Source of the DNA: an uncultured Clostridia bacterium
GTDB lineage: Bacteria > Bacillota > Clostridia > UBA1381
DNA length: 64,000 bases
NCBI GenBank assembly: GCA_934486735.1
Contig: CAKSQL010000007.1
Coordinates: 1-64,000, forward strand
Direction of reading: 5' to 3'
Below the pieces are notes generated by a model that was not told the DNA's origin, did no database searches, and worked only from the letters and a program-made list of their open reading frames with translations. The position numbers and the translations under genes were made by a program. Each line of letters begins with the position of its first letter. The stretch's first letter is position 1. Of this stretch, positions 27,288-35,639 are shown piece after piece.

Positions 27288-29255
27288 ATGGAATTTTTGA
27301 AAAATAATAATAGATTGTCATTTTTGTATAACGGAAAAAGCATTTGGGAACTTAGTCCCCAAAAGAGCGTCAGGGAAAACGGCGATGAAGTTGTAACCGA
27401 GTATATTTTAAACAATGAACTTAAGATTACAAATATAGCAAAAAAATATGCTGATTTCGACGGCTATGAATGGGTGACGTGGTTTGAAAACATTTCGGCT
27501 AAGCCGACGGGGATAATATCCGAGCTTTACGACTGTGATGTCGGGCTGCCGTTCGAGCATGACGATCCGCTCGGCTGGACAGCTTTTCTGCCCGATCCGG
27601 ATAAGGATATGCGGATTTATTCGCCGAGCGGTTCGGACTGCGTAGAGGATGAGTTTTATTCCGATGTGGACAGAGCCGAGGTTGATATTTATGTAAACCA
27701 TATATATCCGAATAATGTAAAGGAGTACAAAAACCGCGGCGGCCGTTCGTCCGATAAAAAAGCGCCGTTTTTCAATATAGCACGACAGAATAAGGGTGTT
27801 ATTTTTGCGATAGGCTGGACGGGTCAATGGAATTGCAGGATCGCAAGAAGCGCGGAAAGCTTAAATATAAAGACAAAAATCGAGGACACGCATTTCAGAT
27901 TGTTCCCGGGCGAGAAGATAAGAACATCGTCCTTTGTCATGATGAATTATGAGGGCGATTTTGCCGATTCTCAAAATAAATGGAGACGCTTTGTAAAGAA
28001 GCATTTTTCGCTTATCGGCAGCGAGGGCAGAGGAGAATATGCCCCATTCTGCGCCGGAGTTTGGGGCGGAATGACCACAAGCAGCGTTCTTGAAAGAATA
28101 GAAAAGGTAAAGAGTAATAATATTCCTGTTGAATATATATGGATGGATGCCGGTTGGTATGGGATATCGGAAAAGGAAAGTCCCGATGAATTTGAGGGCG
28201 ATTGGGCAGAGTTTACGGGCGATTGGCGCGTGAATAAATTGCATCACCCGGACGGACTTTTGGACGTGACAAAGGCGGTACGGGATGCAGGGCTTAAGTT
28301 TTTGCTTTGGTTTGAGCCGGAACGGGTTATATATACAACTCCGACAGCGAGCAAGCACCCGGAGTATTTTCTTCGTACTCCGTATGAGGGCGATATTAAT
28401 TGTCTTTTGAACCTCGGCAATGAGGATGCATGGCAGTATTGCTTTGATACGCTTGCGGAGCTTATAGAGAGATTGGGAATAAGCTGCTACAGACAGGATT
28501 TCAATTTTGAGCCGCTGGAGTTTTGGCGCGCAAATGATGATAAGGACAGACAGGGGATAAGCGAGATAAAGCATATCATGGGTATGTACCGTTTGTGGGA
28601 TGCGCTTTTGGAGAAATTTCCGCATCTGATAATAGATAATTGTGCAAGCGGAGTAAGAAGAATAGATATCGAAACGCTCCGCCGCTCTGTTCCGCTGTGG
28701 CGCAGCGATGTTCAATGCCCTGCCAATTACCCTGTCAGAGCGAGTCAGATACATAATATCACTTTTGGTACGTGGATGCCGTATTCCGGAACAGGCTCGG
28801 GACGCGAGTGGGGAGATGTCTATCGCATAAGAAGTGCATATGCCGCCGGAATGACAGTCAACTATCTGTGGTCATGCGACTTTGGAAATGACCATGAGCA
28901 GATTGAGTGGATGAAAAAATACGGAGAGGAATATTTGCGTGTAAGACCGTATTTTTCGTGCGATATGTATCCGCTGACCGATACGCTTGCCGGGGAAAAT
29001 GCATGGTGCGTTGTCCAGTATAACAGACCCGAGGAAAACGATGGTATTTTGCAGGTATTCAGACGCGAGAAGTCGATAAATACAAAGGCGGAGATACAGC
29101 TGCGCGCATTGGATTCCGAAAAGACATATGTGTTCACCGATGCGGATGATGATTCCTTCTTTGAAATAAGCGGAAAAGAGCTTATGAAAAAGGGCTTGGA
29201 GCTTGAAATAAAGGAGAAGCGGACAGCAAAGCTGTTCTTTTATAAAGAGAAGTAA
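27288..29255 (+). CDS. Alpha-galactosidase, GH36 family
   Basis: 655 residues, no signal peptide. An N-terminal beta-sandwich (about 1-270) precedes the (beta/alpha)8 domain. Seen motifs: YIWMDAGWYG (about 285), LKFLLWFEPERV, the nucleophile Asp404 in CYRQDFNFEP, DNCASGVRRID, and the acid/base Asp474 in PLWRSDVQC. These are typical of GH36 enzymes, which release terminal alpha-galactose from raffinose-type oligosaccharides or galactomannans, or in some cases alpha-N-acetylgalactosamine. It is cytoplasmic and monocistronic, with GGGAGG before the ATG. A hairpin and a dispersed repeat follow directly. Confidence 0.92.
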   Translation: MEFLKNNNRLSFLYNGKSIWELSPQKSVRENGDEVVTEYILNNELKITNIAKKYADFDGYEWVTWFENISAKPTGIISELYDCDVGLPFEHDDPLGWTAFLPDPDKDMRIYSPSGSDCVEDEFYSDVDRAEVDIYVNHIYPNNVKEYKNRGGRSSDKKAPFFNIARQNKGVIFAIGWTGQWNCRIARSAESLNIKTKIEDTHFRLFPGEKIRTSSFVMMNYEGDFADSQNKWRRFVKKHFSLIGSEGRGEYAPFCAGVWGGMTTSSVLERIEKVKSNNIPVEYIWMDAGWYGISEKESPDEFEGDWAEFTGDWRVNKLHHPDGLLDVTKAVRDAGLKFLLWFEPERVIYTTPTASKHPEYFLRTPYEGDINCLLNLGNEDAWQYCFDTLAELIERLGISCYRQDFNFEPLEFWRANDDKDRQGISEIKHIMGMYRLWDALLEKFPHLIIDNCASGVRRIDIETLRRSVPLWRSDVQCPANYPVRASQIHNITFGTWMPYSGTGSGREWGDVYRIRSAYAAGMTVNYLWSCDFGNDHEQIEWMKKYGEEYLRVRPYFSCDMYPLTDTLAGENAWCVVQYNRPEENDGILQVFRREKSINTKAEIQLRALDSEKTYVFTDADDDSFFEISGKELMKKGLELEIKEKRTAKLFFYKEK

Positions 29256-29297
29256 AGCGGCAGACCCGCCGATAAAAACAGAGCCGAATAATGTATC

Positions 29298-29320
29298 CCA
29301 AAAAAGTCAGACTTTTTGGG
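29298..29320 (+). terminator. Putative terminator after the GH36 gene
   Basis: CCCAAAAAAGTC and GACTTTTTGGG form a tight hairpin that abuts the left end of the dispersed repeat. Confidence 0.5.
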
Positions 29321-29526
29321 GCTGTAAAAAAGGCATAGACCGTTCAAGGCATAGAGGCTATTACAAAGTTGCAGCATTTGCTTAGGCACAAATTTAGGTA
29401 GAAATCCGCAAAACAACGGATTTCTACCTGTTTTTTACCCTTGAACTACACTTCAAACGCACCGCTTGGAGCACTCAGAGTATGCCAACGGGTGCGTTTG
29501 AAGTGTTCTGCACTTTTTTACAGCCT
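29320..29526. repeat. Structured dispersed repeat, copy 1
   Basis: About 207 bp with inverted ends GGCTGTAAAAAAGG and CTTTTTTACAGCC. It encloses a second inner pair (GTTCAAGG with CCTTGAAC) and two hairpins: GGTAGAAATCCG...CGGATTTCTACC and CACTTCAAACGCACC...GGGTGCGTTTGAAGTG. A second copy with the same plan is at 34356-34570. No coding sequence inside. MITE, or structured RNA element; both copies follow the 3' end of a gene. Confidence 0.8.
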
Positions 29527-29538
29527 TTTTTTATTGCT

Positions 29539-29631
29539 GCCGATGCGCTGCTCTACGGGGATTTCTTCAAGGACATAGCAGGGAAGCCGAGTGTTTTTAT
29601 GTTGAATAATAAAATTGCCTGCGGCAGGTGA
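29539..29631 (+). pseudogene. Unidentified gene remnant
   Basis: A short open stretch of about 30 codons ending in TGA. It reads as ADALLYGDFFKDIAGKPSVF... with no start codon. It looks like the C-terminus of a lost protein whose family I cannot name. It lies directly beside repeat copy 1. Confidence 0.3.
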
Positions 29632-29662
29632 ACAAAATTGTAGTATTTTGTCTTGTAAAACC

Positions 29663-29691
29663 TTGAAATATATGCTAAAGTATGATATACT
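29663..29691 (+). promoter_or_regulatory. Promoter of a decayed esterase gene
   Basis: TTGAAA, 17 bp, TATACT, followed by GGAGATGAGG just before the pseudogene. The gene's control region survives although the gene is broken. Confidence 0.5.
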
Positions 29692-29715
29692 GGAGATGAG
29701 GATGTGAATGTATTT

Positions 29716-29959
29716 ATGAAGTCGAATTATGAAATTGTAAAAAAATAACATGTGGTACGGCAAGGGATTCGGAAGATGACGGATTTAGATTTTACCGTTT
29801 TACCGAGAAGCAAGAGGAGATATATCGTAAATATCGTAATTGGTTTATCGAAAAAACTTTTTCCACACCCGGCGTATGCCTGAGTTTTAACACGAACAGC
29901 CGAAAATTATATATAAAAGTTGATATCAAACCGTCAACAACGCGCAGCTGTTTTGCATA
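29716..29959 (+). pseudogene. Remnant of an SGNH/GDSL esterase, N-terminal part
   Basis: From ATG 29716 the frame reads MKSNYEIVKK and then stops in a 7-A run. Adding one A restores ITCGTARDSEDDGFRFYRF, TEKQEEIYRKYRN and TFSTPGVCLSFNTNSRKLYIKVDIK, which resembles the N-terminal beta domain of Clostridia SGNH/GDSL esterases. It ends in TRSCFA and a stop, well before the catalytic domain. So there is one frameshift and a truncation. The family call is from memory of the motif order. Confidence 0.55.
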
Positions 29960-30104
29960 AGAAAAGATCAGCAAAGAAAAGGATATGCCGCGGAGGCTGC
30001 AAGCGCAGTCAGAGACTGGGCATTTAACAATATGCCTTTTAATATGATATTGGTGGTTGTGACACAGATGCGGACAAAATGTATTATTTCAAATTCGATA
30101 CGTA
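29957..30104 (+). pseudogene. Remnant of a GNAT acetyltransferase
   Basis: Reading IRKDQQRKGYAAEAAS then AVRDWAFNNMPFNMI matches the acetyl-CoA binding and following part of GNAT proteins (Q-x-x-GYA-x-EA, RDWAF). After 30049 the frame is lost; a later frame reads DTDADKMYYFKFDT before a stop. No start and no N-terminal half. Fused directly to the esterase remnant. Confidence 0.55.
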
Positions 30105-30158
30105 GGCTGAAATTATAAAATTAAGTATATGAAAAATATTTGACAGGTGTTTGGATAA

Positions 30159-30842
30159 ATGGATATAGAATTATATTACCGGGAACAGGGGAACGGAGAA
30201 CCGTTTATATTATTGCATGGAAACGGCGAGGACGGGTTATATTTTAAAAATCAAACAGATTATTTCAAAAGTAAATATCGGGTGATTGCTTTGGACACAA
30301 GAGGCCACGGTAAATCCCCGAGGGGCAGTGCGCCGTTTACCATTGAGCAGTTTTCCTGCGATTTATACGACTTTATGAAATCGCATCGGATTTTAAAGGC
30401 GGTGCTTCTCGGATTTTCGGACGGGGCGAATATTGCCATGGAATTTGCGATGAAGCATCCGGATATGGTAAAGGCTTTAGTATTGAACGGCGGCAATCTC
30501 AATCCGAAAGGGGTAAAACGAATGACGCAGATTCCGATTGAGATTGGATATAGAATCGCAAAGCACTTTGCCGCAAAATCGGCAGATGCCGAAAAAAACG
30601 CAGAGATGCTCGGACTGATGGTAAACGAGCCGAATATTAAGCCGCATGAATTGTCGATTCTCACAATGCCGACGCTTGTTATTTGCGGAGCAAAGGATAT
30701 GATCAAGGAATCGCACACAAGGGAAATTGCAAAGAATATTCCGAATACGAAGCTGACAATTATTGAGGGCGATCATTTTATTGCGAATAAGCGACCGGAG
30801 GCATTTAATCGGGCGGTTGACGACTTTTTAAAGACGGTTTGA
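30159..30842 (+). CDS. Alpha/beta hydrolase
   Basis: 227 residues without a signal peptide. The alpha/beta-hydrolase core is complete: HGNGEDGLYF oxyanion loop (about 21-30), nucleophile Ser in GFSDGANIA (about 94-102), acid Asp in VICGAKDMI (about 183-191) and His in IEGDHFI (about 205-211). The substrate is unknown; the small lid and length fit esterase or peptidase-like members of the class. It starts at ATG 30159 after AGGTGTTTGG and ends 36 bp before the secreted serpin chimera gene, with which it is probably cotranscribed. Confidence 0.85.
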   Translation: MDIELYYREQGNGEPFILLHGNGEDGLYFKNQTDYFKSKYRVIALDTRGHGKSPRGSAPFTIEQFSCDLYDFMKSHRILKAVLLGFSDGANIAMEFAMKHPDMVKALVLNGGNLNPKGVKRMTQIPIEIGYRIAKHFAAKSADAEKNAEMLGLMVNEPNIKPHELSILTMPTLVICGAKDMIKESHTREIAKNIPNTKLTIIEGDHFIANKRPEAFNRAVDDFLKTV

Positions 30843-30877
30843 TATTTCAATATTTTTATAAAGGAGACGGGAAAACA

Positions 30878-33175
30878 ATGAAAAAAATATTATCGGTTAT
30901 TTTAGCAATCACAATGCTTTGCTCGGTGGCAATAGCTGCATTTGCCGACGGAGCGGCTGATGAGGCGGTAAAAGTGGGTATCAATGCGGAATATGAGCCG
31001 TTTGAATACTACCGGGACGGCGAACTGAAAGGCTTTGATGTTGAGCTGATGGATTTAATCGGTGAAAAAATCGGCAGAAAGATTGAATTTGTCAACATGG
31101 ATTTCGACGCGCTTTTGCCTGCCGTTGCAAGCGAAAAGGTTGACTGCGCGGTTTCAGCAATCACAGTTACGGAAGAAAGGGAAAAGGTAATCGATTTTTC
31201 GCGTGAGTATTTGAGAACGACAGTTATTACATTTGAGAACGGTCAAACGATTCGTAAATCCGGCGGCGATTATGCGATAGTTTTTCGCAGCGGCGTTTCG
31301 GGAGCAAAAGATAAATCCGACGCACTTTCGGATTACGAAAAGCTTTATATCGATATTGACAATGCTCTAAGTGAATTGTCGCAAAACGGAACTGTCGGAA
31401 AGCTGATAGAGAAATATGAGCTGAACCAACCGGCGGACGAAACAAAAGAAACTATCGAATATGAAGATGTGCGCGGCTGCGGTACGCCTGCCGCAAAAAC
31501 CTCGGCAACATCTGTTCCAGCAAGCAAATGGGCAGCAGATAGTATTGAAATTGCAAGAAAAATAAATATTATAAGCGGAGACTATAACTTCCCCGGGGCA
31601 ATTACCCGTGAAGAATTTTGTGAACTTGTATTCAATTATATTAAAAATTTTCCCGGATCGGCTTTCTCGGTGGGGATAATAAAACCTCCTTTTACCGATA
31701 CGGATAATGAACATATTGAAGTGCTGAATGCATTGGGCATTGTCAAAGGAAAATCCGAAACGGAGTTTGCGCCGAATGATTTCCTCACGCGCGAGGAAGC
31801 TGCGGCTATCCTTTATCGCCTGATAAAAAAGATATATCCGGATTCGGCAGCAACCGAAATGTATTTTGAATTTGCCGACAGCGACCAAATTTCCGATTGG
31901 GCAATGAGTGATATTCAAGTTATTTGCAATATGGGAATTATGAAAGGTGTGGACGATAACAAATTTGCTCCGAAAGAACTTTATACCACCGAACAGGCTG
32001 TTGCAACTCTTGTGAGAGTATATGAAAATTCCAAAAAATCGGAAGTAAATGATACCGCCGATTTATCTTTTTCGGACAAACTGAATGCACAAATGCCGGC
32101 CGATAAAAACTATATGTTTTCGCCGCTGTCGGTTAAAATGGCCCTTTCGCTTGCTGCAAACGGAGCGGAGGGCGATACAAAAAATGAAATATTAAACGCG
32201 CTCGGAATAAAAAGTCTTGATGAATTTAACGCGCTTTCAAAGGATTTGATAAAAAGATATTCTCAATGCGATATTTTGAGCCTTAATATAGCAAATTCCA
32301 TATGGATAAACAAGGATAAAACAACCCAGAATTTCAGCAATGCTTTTAAGGACTTTGCTGCGGAGCTTTACAATGCCGAGGTCAGAACGGTCGATAACAA
32401 GAACGCTGTCGGCGAAATAAATTCTTGGGTGAATGATAAGACGAATGGCAAAATTCCGCAGATAATCAATAATGCCGACAATTTTTGGGCAATGCTTATC
32501 AATGCGATATATTTCAAAGGCGCATGGCAAAGCGAGTTTAATGATCGTCTTACAAAACCCGATGAATTTACAAATGCGGACGGAACAAAAACAGAGACGG
32601 ACTTTATGAATAAAACGAGTTGGATTCAATATGCAAAAACAAAATCGGCAAAAATAATCGAGCTTCCGTATAAAAACAGAGCTGCAAATTTCTCGGAGAG
32701 CGGCGAGTATATCGGTACGGACAACTATGATGACCTTGATATAAGTATGTATTTGTTGCTTTCGGATGATGATATAAATGCAGAGCGGGAACTTGATGAC
32801 GCGATTGAAAGTGAAAGCTTTAAGAGTACTTATACGAAGCTTTCAATGCCGAAATTCAAAATCGAGTATTCCGAAAGCCTTAATGATATGCTAAAGAATA
32901 TCGGCATTAAGACAGCATTTGATACCGGAGCGGCGCAGTTTGGAAAAATGTTTGATTCGGGCAATATGTGGTTTACCGATACAATCCATAAGACATTTAT
33001 CAGCGTGGACGAAAAAGGAACGGAAGCCGCGGCTGTAACCGGAATCGGTATGGGAGGCTCGTCACTTCCGCCCGAGCCGATAGAGCTGAAATTCAATAAA
33101 CCGTTTTATTTTGTCATTCGTGATAATATAAGCGGAGAAAGCTTGTTTATGGGAAGATATGCTTTTGCAAAATAA
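30878..33175 (+). CDS. Secreted SBP-SLH-serpin chimera
   Basis: 765 residues from ATG 30878 (AAGGAGACGGG upstream). In order: a Sec signal peptide (about 1-24); a solute-binding-protein family 3 fragment (about 30-182; AVKVGINAEYEPFEYYRDGELKGFDVEL, CAVSAITVTEEREKVIDFS) lacking most of lobe II; three SLH repeats (about 217-387; EEFCELVFNYI, LTREEAAAILYRLI, YTTEQAVATLVRVYE); and a serpin domain (about 395-765) with NYMFSPLSVKMALSLAANGAEGDT, LINAIYFKGAWQSEF and the hinge GTEAAAVTG (about 714-722), followed by SSLPPEP and ELKFNKPFYFVIRD. SLH repeats usually anchor proteins to cell-wall polymers; serpins inhibit proteases by a mobile reactive loop. It is predicted to be a surface protease inhibitor. 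The combination is unusual. Confidence 0.85.
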   Translation: MKKILSVILAITMLCSVAIAAFADGAADEAVKVGINAEYEPFEYYRDGELKGFDVELMDLIGEKIGRKIEFVNMDFDALLPAVASEKVDCAVSAITVTEEREKVIDFSREYLRTTVITFENGQTIRKSGGDYAIVFRSGVSGAKDKSDALSDYEKLYIDIDNALSELSQNGTVGKLIEKYELNQPADETKETIEYEDVRGCGTPAAKTSATSVPASKWAADSIEIARKINIISGDYNFPGAITREEFCELVFNYIKNFPGSAFSVGIIKPPFTDTDNEHIEVLNALGIVKGKSETEFAPNDFLTREEAAAILYRLIKKIYPDSAATEMYFEFADSDQISDWAMSDIQVICNMGIMKGVDDNKFAPKELYTTEQAVATLVRVYENSKKSEVNDTADLSFSDKLNAQMPADKNYMFSPLSVKMALSLAANGAEGDTKNEILNALGIKSLDEFNALSKDLIKRYSQCDILSLNIANSIWINKDKTTQNFSNAFKDFAAELYNAEVRTVDNKNAVGEINSWVNDKTNGKIPQIINNADNFWAMLINAIYFKGAWQSEFNDRLTKPDEFTNADGTKTETDFMNKTSWIQYAKTKSAKIIELPYKNRAANFSESGEYIGTDNYDDLDISMYLLLSDDDINAERELDDAIESESFKSTYTKLSMPKFKIEYSESLNDMLKNIGIKTAFDTGAAQFGKMFDSGNMWFTDTIHKTFISVDEKGTEAAAVTGIGMGGSSLPPEPIELKFNKPFYFVIRDNISGESLFMGRYAFAK

Positions 33176-33273
33176 GTTGTCTCAATCGGATGCATACGTA
33201 TGGCATAATAAATATATTTAATTTACAAAAATAGCATAATTTCACAAAAACATCCTTAAAATGGATAAATATA

Positions 33274-33302
33274 TTGCATATTTGCGATTTTTATGATATA
33301 AT
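33274..33302 (+). promoter_or_regulatory. Sigma-A promoter of the stalk-domain gene
   Basis: TTGCAT, 17 bp, TATAAT, 40 bp before the ATG at 33343. Confidence 0.75.
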
Positions 33303-33342
33303 TGTAAAGATACAATATTAATACAAAAGAGGGTTTTAAAGA

Positions 33343-34341
33343 ATGAAGAAAAAAATTATGGCTATTGTCGCAGCGGCGGCGCTGATTACAGGGACAAACG
33401 CGTTTGCGTTCAGCAAGACCGACCACCCCACCGAGGAAAATCCGTTGGATAACGATTTGTTCGATGTAGCGGTGGAAATTGATTCGGCTTTTCCGATTAA
33501 AAGCTTTGATTATGCAAGGGTTGATTATGACAGTGAGTTAGATAAAGCAAAGGTGATGAAGATTACGGTCGACTATGACGGAAATGTGAAACAAGAGGCA
33601 TTGACCGACTATGTTGACCCGACGGAGGCATCAAGCGAAGTATATAAATACGGATTATCAAGTTTCAATTACAACGAAAGATATGAGACGTATAATGACG
33701 GACTTATATTTTTCGGAGGTATGTACAAGTTCCAAGACGTGAACGGGAATTTCTATATGCCCGATGAGAATGCGTGGAGAGGTGACCAATACGGCTACAA
33801 TCTCGGACTGATAACCGAGTATGACATGTCGGAGGGGGAACAGTCGGAGATATGCACCAATATCTATACGGTCTTTACGGATGATATGGATTATATATTC
33901 ACCGGTGCGGACATTACACCGTTTGACGACAATGGCTATGCAATAATGCAATACAAGGAAAAGTCATATGTAATAAAGCTTAAGCGCGGAGTTATTCCGA
34001 CAGTTTTCTATGACGGCGAAAAAATCAAATTCGACCAAATCCCTGTTATTGAAAACGGCAGAACCCTTGTGCCTCTGCGTGCCACATTCGAAAAATTGGG
34101 CGCGGATGTAAACTGGGACGAAGAAACACAGACAGTGACCGCAGCAAAGGACGGCACAATGGTGTCTCTTACAATAGATAATACGGAAGCATCCAAAAAC
34201 GGAGAGACGATTACCCTTGATACTCCGGCAAAGGTTATAGGCGGCAGAACGCTTGTTCCGGTTCGTTTTATTGCCGATTGTTTTGGTGTCGGTGTTGATT
34301 GGGACGGAGTAATGCAAAAGGTTATACTTACATCAAAATAA
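33343..34341 (+). CDS. Secreted stalk-domain (copper amine oxidase N-like) protein
   Basis: 332 residues. A signal peptide (MKKKIMAIVAAAALITGTNAFA) is followed by a low-recognition region (about 25-220) rich in Tyr, Asp and Glu, and a C-terminal stalk domain (about 225-330): VFYDGEKIKFDQIPVIENGRTLVPLRATFEKLGADVNWDEETQTV and GGRTLVPVRFIADCFGVGVDWDG. The double NGRTLVP-R/GGRTLVPVR pattern is the standard form of this domain. It is probably a surface or secreted protein of unknown function. It is preceded by its own promoter and followed by copy 2 of the structured repeat. Second protein of this class in the window. Confidence 0.8.
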   Translation: MKKKIMAIVAAAALITGTNAFAFSKTDHPTEENPLDNDLFDVAVEIDSAFPIKSFDYARVDYDSELDKAKVMKITVDYDGNVKQEALTDYVDPTEASSEVYKYGLSSFNYNERYETYNDGLIFFGGMYKFQDVNGNFYMPDENAWRGDQYGYNLGLITEYDMSEGEQSEICTNIYTVFTDDMDYIFTGADITPFDDNGYAIMQYKEKSYVIKLKRGVIPTVFYDGEKIKFDQIPVIENGRTLVPLRATFEKLGADVNWDEETQTVTAAKDGTMVSLTIDNTEASKNGETITLDTPAKVIGGRTLVPVRFIADCFGVGVDWDGVMQKVILTSK

Positions 34342-34355
34342 TATTTTAATGCACG

Positions 34356-34570
34356 GGGTTGTAAAAAAGGGCACAGATCGTTCAAGGACATAAATGCTAT
34401 TGCAAAGTTATAGCATTTGCTTAAAAAGGTATAAATTTAGATAGAAATCCGCAAAACTGCGGATTTCTATCTGTTTTTGCCCTTGAACTACACTTCAAAC
34501 GCACCGCTTGGAGTACACGAGTACACCGTCGGGTGCGTTTGAAGAGTCCTGCGCTCTTTTTTTACAGCTC
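34356..34570. repeat. Structured dispersed repeat, copy 2
   Basis: Same plan as 29320-29526, roughly 80 percent identical by eye. Ends GGTTGTAAAAAAGG and TTTTTTTACAGCTCC; inner pair GTTCAAGG/CCTTGAAC; hairpins GATAGAAATCCGC...GCGGATTTCTATC and CTTCAAACGCACC...GGGTGCGTTTGAAG. Here the second pair of the first hairpin is A-T while copy 1 has G-C, so the stem is kept. An extra hairpin ATGCTAT...ATAGCAT is present at about 34392-34414. It follows the stalk-domain gene. Confidence 0.8.
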
Positions 34571-34586
34571 CTTTTTTATTACTTAC

Positions 34587-34615
34587 TTGACATAATAAAT
34601 ATATTATAATACAAT
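34587..34615 (+). promoter_or_regulatory. Sigma-A promoter of the iclR-GRE operon
   Basis: TTGACA, 17 bp, TACAAT, 33 bp before the ATG at 34648. A 12-bp-spaced TATAAT overlaps it. Confidence 0.65.
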
Positions 34616-34647
34616 AAATACATAACGTAGTTATAGGAGGAAAAACA

Positions 34648-35349
34648 ATGTCAAAAGCTCCGGCGGTGGATTACGCTTTAAGAATTATCGAATATTTTTC
34701 CGAAAGTCAAAAGGAAATCGGACTTGCGGATATATGCAACTCACTTGAAATAAATAAAAATGCGGCATCGAGGGTGCTTGAGTCACTGCTTGAATATAAC
34801 TGGATATATTTAAGCGACAGTGTTCAGAAAAAATACAGGTTCACAATGAAACCGTTTTCGGTTGTTTCAAAATGTACCCCCGGGCATGCTCTTGCCGAGA
34901 TTGCCAAGAGTGAGCTGCAAGCGCTCAACGAAAAGTTGGGCGATGCTGTGTATCTCGGTATCAAAAATAAGGAAAATGTGCTTTATCTTCTTCATTTTGA
35001 TTCGAGCAAAGAAGTACGCATTAACGGTCGTGTCGGCGGCGAATATCCGCTCAAAACCTCCGCGCCGGGAAAAGTTTTGCTTGCCTATGGCGAGCATGCA
35101 AATGATTTTGAAACGGAAGCGGAAAAGATAAAAAAATGCGGATATGCAACAGATAATGAAGAGTTTGCAAAGGGCATTATATGCATTGCATGCCCGATAT
35201 ACGATGACAGCGGCAAAGTGATTGCAAGTGTCGGGATTTCATCGCTCACAATTTATGATAGCATAAATTCGCTTGTAAACGATAAATTGCCGCTGCTGAG
35301 GACTGCTGCAAAAAATATTTCTCTAAAGCTTGGATATAAGGGGGATTAG
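34648..35349 (+). CDS. IclR-family transcriptional regulator
   Basis: 233 residues. N-terminal winged HTH (about 1-65: AVDYALRIIEYFSESQKEIGLADICNSLEINKNAASRVLESL) and C-terminal IclR effector domain (about 75-230: YLGIKNKENVLYLLHFDSS, GEYPLKTSAPGKVLLAY, GIICIACPIYDDSGKVIASVGISS). It is the first gene of a unit with the two glycyl radical enzyme ORFs, 2 bp before the next start, so it probably controls them and itself. The effector is presumably a small organic acid or sugar acid, as in the family, but it is not known. AGGAGG before the ATG. Confidence 0.92.
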   Translation: MSKAPAVDYALRIIEYFSESQKEIGLADICNSLEINKNAASRVLESLLEYNWIYLSDSVQKKYRFTMKPFSVVSKCTPGHALAEIAKSELQALNEKLGDAVYLGIKNKENVLYLLHFDSSKEVRINGRVGGEYPLKTSAPGKVLLAYGEHANDFETEAEKIKKCGYATDNEEFAKGIICIACPIYDDSGKVIASVGISSLTIYDSINSLVNDKLPLLRTAAKNISLKLGYKGD

Positions 35350-35351
35350 TT

Positions 35352-35639
35352 ATGTTTTGCGATTGGACTATTGAAAGATACATAAGAAAAAAATATTATG
35401 AGGACTTAAATAAATTAAATCCGATAAAAAGATTTGCGGAGAAATTCAGACTTAAAATAGATGAACTGAAGCTTGATATAAAAGATGATGATGAGATTAT
35501 AGGTTGGTTTTACTTTGATAAAAAATATGATGAAAATGTTACATTTACCGATGAAATGCAAGATAAAGAGACCAAAAATACAATGAATGCACCGGAAACT
35601 TTCAAGAATCAACCGAGCTTTTGGCAGGATTTTTTATGA
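35352..35639 (+). CDS. N-terminal part of a split glycyl radical enzyme
   Basis: 95 residues, not recognisable as a full protein. Its middle, RFAEKFRLKIDELKLDIKDDDEIIGWF, matches the start of PFL-like glycyl radical enzymes, where an [LI]-x-DDELIVG segment occurs. It ends in TTA TGA, and the next ORF's ATG overlaps at the stop (TTATGA). Just before is the heptamer T TTT TTA in the zero frame; a -1 shift there joins this ORF to the next without a break. GGGGGATTAGTT is upstream of the ATG. Whether it is a separate subunit, a fused product of programmed frameshifting, or a frameshift mutation is not decided. Confidence 0.6.
   Translation: MFCDWTIERYIRKKYYEDLNKLNPIKRFAEKFRLKIDELKLDIKDDDEIIGWFYFDKKYDENVTFTDEMQDKETKNTMNAPETFKNQPSFWQDFL

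Noticed and set aside
27861..28754. 297-codon open frame antisense to the GH36 gene
   Set aside because: It is a shadow of the GH36 coding frame, has no ribosome binding site and a low-complexity basic translation. Similar long antisense frames at 7303-8244, 11448-12173, 17703-18386 and 2507-3148 were dropped for the same reason.
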